From the NCBI GenBank assembly GCA_009777735.1, contig WRLF01000002.1:1-64000 (forward strand): a DNA stretch of 64,000 bases. Direction: 5' to 3'. Under the pieces are notes generated by a model. That model did no database searches. It was not told where the DNA came from and was given only the letters and a program-made list of their open reading frames with translations. Position 1 is the stretch's first letter. Each line of letters opens with the position of its first letter. The position numbers and the translations under genes were made by a program. Below are positions 60,782-64,000 of this stretch, in pieces. This stretch comes from Treponema sp. (lineage in GTDB: Bacteria > Spirochaetota > Spirochaetia > Treponematales > Breznakiellaceae).

Positions 60782-61951
60782 GTGAAAAATACATGGGAGC
60801 ATATAACATTTACGGAGAAATGGACTTTAAATGATAAAGCGGTAAATCTCCTTGGGCAATGCTTTGCGTATGTCAATGCAATGCAAAAAATGCCCATTAG
60901 ACCTGATTACCGCGATGAAATGCATTCTGTGTCCCTTGATAAGGGTGCTTTGGCTACTACTGCTATCGAAGGAAATACCCTGACAGAAGATGATTTGGCT
61001 CTGATTCAAAATGGTAAAAACCTGGAACCCAGCAGAAGGTATCTGCAAAAGGAAGTTGAAAATGTCCTGGCAGCGTTTAATCTCATATTTAAGGAACTTG
61101 TATGGGAGAAGTCTCCCTATCTCATAACACCTGAGCTAATCAAGCGGTTTCACGAAATGATCGGCAAGGACATTGGAGAAGCCTTTAACGCTCATCCCGG
61201 CCAGTTCCGCAGACAAAATGTGACGGTGGGGATTGTCTATAGACCTCCCGCATTTGATCAGGTGGAAGAATTAGTCCGGAAGCTCTGTGATTGGCTTTAC
61301 AAGGTATTTCACTACAATCAGGGACAGAATTTTGATGAAGCGGTTATTCAGGCAATAATTACCCATGTATACATAGCCTGGATACATCCTTTTATGGACG
61401 GCAACGGAAGAACTGCCCGTCTCCTGGAATTTTATCTCATGCTGAGAGCCGGTATCCCCAGTTTTGCGTCACACATACTTTCGAATCATTATAATGAAAC
61501 AAGAACCATGTATTACAAATATCTCGAAGAATCAACCAAAACCGGAGACTTAAGCGCTTTCATTCAGTATGCCCTGGAAGGGTTTCGGGACGGGCTTGAG
61601 CAGACTCTGGAAGTGATCCATGAGGAGCAGATGGAATTAACCTGGAACAATTATGTTCATGACATGATTGAAAAAATTGAAGGCAAAAACAAAAATACCC
61701 TGCGGCGCCTGCGGCATCTTGCCTATCAAATTCCCGCAAACCGTTTTTGCAGCCCCGATGAAATCATTGTTCTTACAGCCGGAATAGTTGAAGAATACCG
61801 AAAACTTAATCCCATTACCCTCCGCCGTGATTTGGATGTGCTGGCGGGAAAAAAGCTCTTGAAAGTGGAAAAAGTAAAATACTGTGCAAATTACGATTTG
61901 CTGCATGGCTTTATGGCTGAATCAAGTGTTTCGATTAAGCGGAGTTATTAG
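60782..61951 (+). CDS. Fic-family AMPylating protein
   Basis: The product is 389 aa with a GTG start. The complete catalytic motif HPFMDGNGRTAR (202-213) predicts AMP transfer to a protein hydroxyl. An N-terminal inhibitory motif of the (S/T)xxxE(G/N) type is present in TTAIEGN (59-65), so it belongs to the self-inhibited class. A C-terminal winged-helix-like domain (about 310-385, LRRLRHLAYQIPANRFCSPD and LNPITLRRDLDVLAGKKLLK) may bind DNA. The target is unknown. It is probably monocistronic. Confidence 0.94.
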   Translation: MKNTWEHITFTEKWTLNDKAVNLLGQCFAYVNAMQKMPIRPDYRDEMHSVSLDKGALATTAIEGNTLTEDDLALIQNGKNLEPSRRYLQKEVENVLAAFNLIFKELVWEKSPYLITPELIKRFHEMIGKDIGEAFNAHPGQFRRQNVTVGIVYRPPAFDQVEELVRKLCDWLYKVFHYNQGQNFDEAVIQAIITHVYIAWIHPFMDGNGRTARLLEFYLMLRAGIPSFASHILSNHYNETRTMYYKYLEESTKTGDLSAFIQYALEGFRDGLEQTLEVIHEEQMELTWNNYVHDMIEKIEGKNKNTLRRLRHLAYQIPANRFCSPDEIIVLTAGIVEEYRKLNPITLRRDLDVLAGKKLLKVEKVKYCANYDLLHGFMAESSVSIKRSY

Positions 61952-62043
61952 GGATCGGTGTCTGTCACCTTTGCGTGACCGTTGTTTTTATCGTTTAGTA
62001 TGATTTTTTCGTCGTATATATTCGTTATATAAAAGGTATTCCA

Positions 62044-62261
62044 ATGAATTGGTATAAAAAAACAAAGCTGAATTGATTTTGGAATTAAACTCGAACGCAG
62101 ATACAGGATTATCGTCGGATTCCATAGAAAAAAGACAACAGAAATACGGAAAAAATCAATTTAAAGAACAAGAGCGTGACAGTATTTTTAAAATGGTTTT
62201 ACACCATATGCAAAATATTGCCGCCGTCATTCTATGCATAGCCGCCGCACTTTCCCTATGA
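62044..62261 (+). pseudogene. Decayed N-terminus of a cation P-type ATPase
   Basis: The frame from 62073 encodes TGLSSDSIEKRQQKYGKNQF, then KEQERDSIFKMVLHHMQN and AAVILCIAAALSL, the cation-ATPase N-terminal domain and start of the first membrane helix. The natural start appears to be the ATG at 62044 (MNWYKK), in a different frame; an A-run of seven at 62055-62061 separates the two. The reading frame ends at a TGA in the first helix and nothing of the ATPase core follows. The stretch 61952-62382 holds only this remnant and unrecognised DNA. Confidence 0.75.
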
Positions 62262-62382
62262 TGGGTATAATCGCCGGATACCTGAACGAAGCCAAAAAAT
62301 TGCTTAAAAAAGTGCCTGACACCATTTCCCTGCCCACTGCCGGTTTGTTACCAGGCAGAGTAACAGGGTTTGCGGTGACACC

Positions 62383-63150
62383 TTACAAATCATAAATTTC
62401 TCTCAAAAAAAGGGCTGCAACCTGGGATACGTTAAGGCTTTCGATATTGCCGGTCCCCGGGACACGCAGCAGGTATGAACAGTTGTCCTTGACACTTTGC
62501 GGCAGGCCGGTTTCTTCATTTCCCAGTACCAATGCAATACCGGGTTTTCCGTCTCCCGGCCGGTTTGCAATTATTTTACGAAGATCGCCGATGCGCTGCC
62601 GTGCGCGGACATCAGTACCAATAACAATGATTTTTTTTATTGCGTCTTTGAGAAACGAGACAGGGTTACTGATTTTTCGTACGGTTATGTGTTCCATACC
62701 GCCTTCGGCAATCCGGTAGGCGCTCGTGGTCAGCCGCACCTCGCTGTCATTTTCATTCAGGACAAGAAAATGTGAGTCAAAAAACGCCGCCGCTCTTGCA
62801 ATGGCGCCAAGGTTGTGATCGTTCCCTATTTCGTGAAGAATTAACCCCGTTTTCCCTTCTTGCGCCCATAAATCAAGGTCTTCCCTGGTTAACGGTTCAA
62901 CGGCCGGTTCTCGTATCATCGCCACCACCCCCTGGTGATGAACGCTTTTACTGATACGCTCCAATTCTTCGTTTTCGCATATTTTATAGGGGCGCTTGCG
63001 TTCCGCAAGTTTTTTGCAAGTTTTGGTGAACAAATTAAATCGGTCTTCCCGCAGAAAAAGACGGTTGATTGTTTCAGGGTGGAATTCAACGGCAGCCAAG
63101 ACTGCTTTCAGGCCGCAAATGGCGAGTTCGTCGGTAAGTTTGTTGCGCAT
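62383..63150 (-). CDS. TrmH/RlmB-family rRNA or tRNA ribose methyltransferase
   Basis: The product is 255 aa. An N-terminal substrate-binding domain (AICGLKAVLAAVEFHPETIN, then HHQGVVAMI) precedes the SPOUT domain with GNDHNLGAIARAAAFF, ALVLGNEETGLPQSV, and the SAM-site LLRVPGTGNIESLNVSQVAA. The order and motifs fit RlmB/TrmH, which methylate the 2'-hydroxyl of ribose; the exact site cannot be set. A TATAGT box on the minus strand (63161-63156) ends five bases before the ATG, so a leaderless mRNA is possible. Confidence 0.9.
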   Translation of the reverse strand: MRNKLTDELAICGLKAVLAAVEFHPETINRLFLREDRFNLFTKTCKKLAERKRPYKICENEELERISKSVHHQGVVAMIREPAVEPLTREDLDLWAQEGKTGLILHEIGNDHNLGAIARAAAFFDSHFLVLNENDSEVRLTTSAYRIAEGGMEHITVRKISNPVSFLKDAIKKIIVIGTDVRARQRIGDLRKIIANRPGDGKPGIALVLGNEETGLPQSVKDNCSYLLRVPGTGNIESLNVSQVAALFLREIYDL

Positions 63151-63188
63151 GGTTAACTATAACCGATATACTGGTGTTAGAAAACAAC

Positions 63189-63692
63189 ATGAGCGTAGTA
63201 ACAAAAACCGGAGACGACGGGTACACAGACATTATCGGGGGAGAACGCCTGCGAAAAGATCACCCGGCAATAGAATGTATGGGAACCATTGATGAGCTAA
63301 CCGCCTTTCTTGGTGATGCAAAAGCGGCATTGCGGATCAGGGATAATGGATCGGAGGATAGTGCAGACATCATTACCGGGATTCAAAAAGACCTTTTCCT
63401 GCTCATGGGAATACTTGCCGGAATGCCTGTCCCCGAAAAAGGCATTTGCGAGGACCATATTGCCGGTTTGATTGAAGAACTGGAATCAAAGCTGCCACCC
63501 TCAAATTCGTTTGCTATTCCCGGTGCAAACCCTGCCTCGGCAAAGCTTCACATTGCCCGGACCGTTTGCCGCCGCGCCGAACGGCAGCTCATTGGATTTG
63601 GTCTTGACGAAAAAATCAGGGCGGCTATAGTGCCGTATATCAACCGCCTGTCAGACCTTTTGTTTTTGCTTGCGCAGGATACGCAGGATTAA
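63189..63692 (+). CDS. ATP:cob(I)alamin adenosyltransferase (PduO type)
   Basis: The product is 167 aa. It makes adenosylcobalamin from reduced cobalamin and ATP. Landmarks: VVTKTGDDGYTDIIGGERLR (ATP-binding N-terminus), MGTIDELTAFLGDAKAAL, FAIPGANPASAKLHIARTVC, RRAERQL and YINRLSDLLFLLA. The ATG at 63189 is chosen because the family starts at this point; a GTG five codons upstream is also in frame. It is divergent from the methyltransferase. The coenzyme is needed for B12-dependent mutases or dehydratases, not seen in the window. Confidence 0.93.
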   Translation: MSVVTKTGDDGYTDIIGGERLRKDHPAIECMGTIDELTAFLGDAKAALRIRDNGSEDSADIITGIQKDLFLLMGILAGMPVPEKGICEDHIAGLIEELESKLPPSNSFAIPGANPASAKLHIARTVCRRAERQLIGFGLDEKIRAAIVPYINRLSDLLFLLAQDTQD

Positions 63693-63718
63693 AATCGCCT
63701 TTTACCGGATGCCGCATT

Positions 63719-64000
63719 TTACATTAAAGTACTTGTCCGGTAGCTCTGCTCCAGCTCTTCCAGTAAGGAGCGCATTTTTGCTTCGAACATATCAAGTTCA
63801 TCAAGAGAGTCATTTTTCACCGTGCTTTTAAGCCGGGACAACCCTTCCTTCAGGCCTGTGGCGGAAATTTTCGTGAGAGGTGCACCCAGCTTGATGCAGG
63901 CTAAAGAGCGCTCATGGAATTCCATTATCAATTCCAAAAGCCGTATCTGTTTTGCGGGGACACAGTACATGTCAACTTCGTCAAATGAATCCTGTTGTAA
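63719..64000 (-). CDS. Helical protein, 5' end beyond the window
   Basis: At least 94 residues are readable. The frame stays open upstream of the ATG at 63970 to the window edge (LQQDSFDEVDMYCVPAKQI), so the gene is incomplete here. The protein is mostly helical and charged (LIMEFHERSLACIKLGAP, then SLDELDMFEAKMRSLLEELE). No family is recognised. It ends 26 bp from the convergent adenosyltransferase gene. Confidence 0.65.
   Translation of the reverse strand, partial: LQQDSFDEVDMYCVPAKQIRLLELIMEFHERSLACIKLGAPLTKISATGLKEGLSRLKSTVKNDSLDELDMFEAKMRSLLEELEQSYRTSTLM

Noticed and set aside
1-64000. tRNA, rRNA or known riboswitch sequences
   Set aside because: I looked for T-loop-like GGTTCGAATCC patterns, rRNA signatures and leaders before dapA and hisG, and saw none convincing. 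A covariance-model scan would settle this.

Overview
The window looks like chromosomal DNA from a spirochaete, most probably a gut-associated, free-living Treponema. This is an inference from gene content: a lysine branch using LL-diaminopimelate aminotransferase (DapL), complete-looking amino-acid synthesis genes, many large lipoproteins with fibronectin-III or Ig-like repeats, LysM lipoproteins, TPR membrane proteins, and abundant toxin-antitoxin (TA) pairs. No rRNA, tRNA or dnaA gene was seen, so the species is not fixed.

Layout. 1-6.5 kb: a G-rich tract and 43-bp tandem repeats, a giant repeat lipoprotein, an outer-membrane-type protein and a CAP-domain lipoprotein. 6.5-11.5 kb: an accessory island with four TA pairs and a LysM lipoprotein. 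Copies of a long, structured palindromic element, all in one orientation, separate the first three TA pairs and the LysM gene in a cassette-like way. 11.6-15.9 kb: proS, a very low-complexity LysM lipoprotein and pth. 15.9-20.4 kb: a lysine/diaminopimelate operon (dapA-asd-lysA-dapL). 20.4-27.3 kb: a histidine cluster (hisG-hisB, then a hisA-hisI-hisE triple fusion, hisC, hisD), interrupted by a divergent hipBA pair. 27.3-34.4 kb: radical SAM protein, BrnTA-like pair, acyl-CoA synthetase, TPR protein, nusB and a SurA-like isomerase. 34.4-41.8 kb: an envelope operon with two multi-Fn3 lipoproteins, a predicted barrel protein and a small lipoprotein. 42-48.8 kb: membrane protein, stand-alone DbpA-type RNA-binding protein, acyl-ACP thioesterase and a barrel/lipoprotein pair. 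48.8-58.5 kb: a leftward run with ThuA-like, Gfo/Idh/MocA, malQ, hybrid histidine kinase, FIST sensor and two membrane proteins. 58.5-59 kb: an intergenic region with two pairs of DnaA boxes (possible oriC). 59-64 kb: STAS/zinc-ribbon protein, TrmJ-like and RlmB-like methyltransferases, Fic protein, decayed remnants, a PduO-type adenosyltransferase and an incomplete gene at the edge.

Two patterns cut across regions. First, at least a dozen genes lack a Shine-Dalgarno site and have a -10 box 5-7 nt before the start codon, predicting leaderless mRNAs; several TA toxins are in this set, while their antitoxins carry strong AGGAGG-type sites. Second, short tandem repeats sit at gene ends and junctions (HisA-HisI linker, HisC tail, a lipoprotein signal peptide, hisG-hisB gap), where they seem to have made fusions, tails and possible phase-variable sites. 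All calls come from reading the sequence alone; no database search was run.
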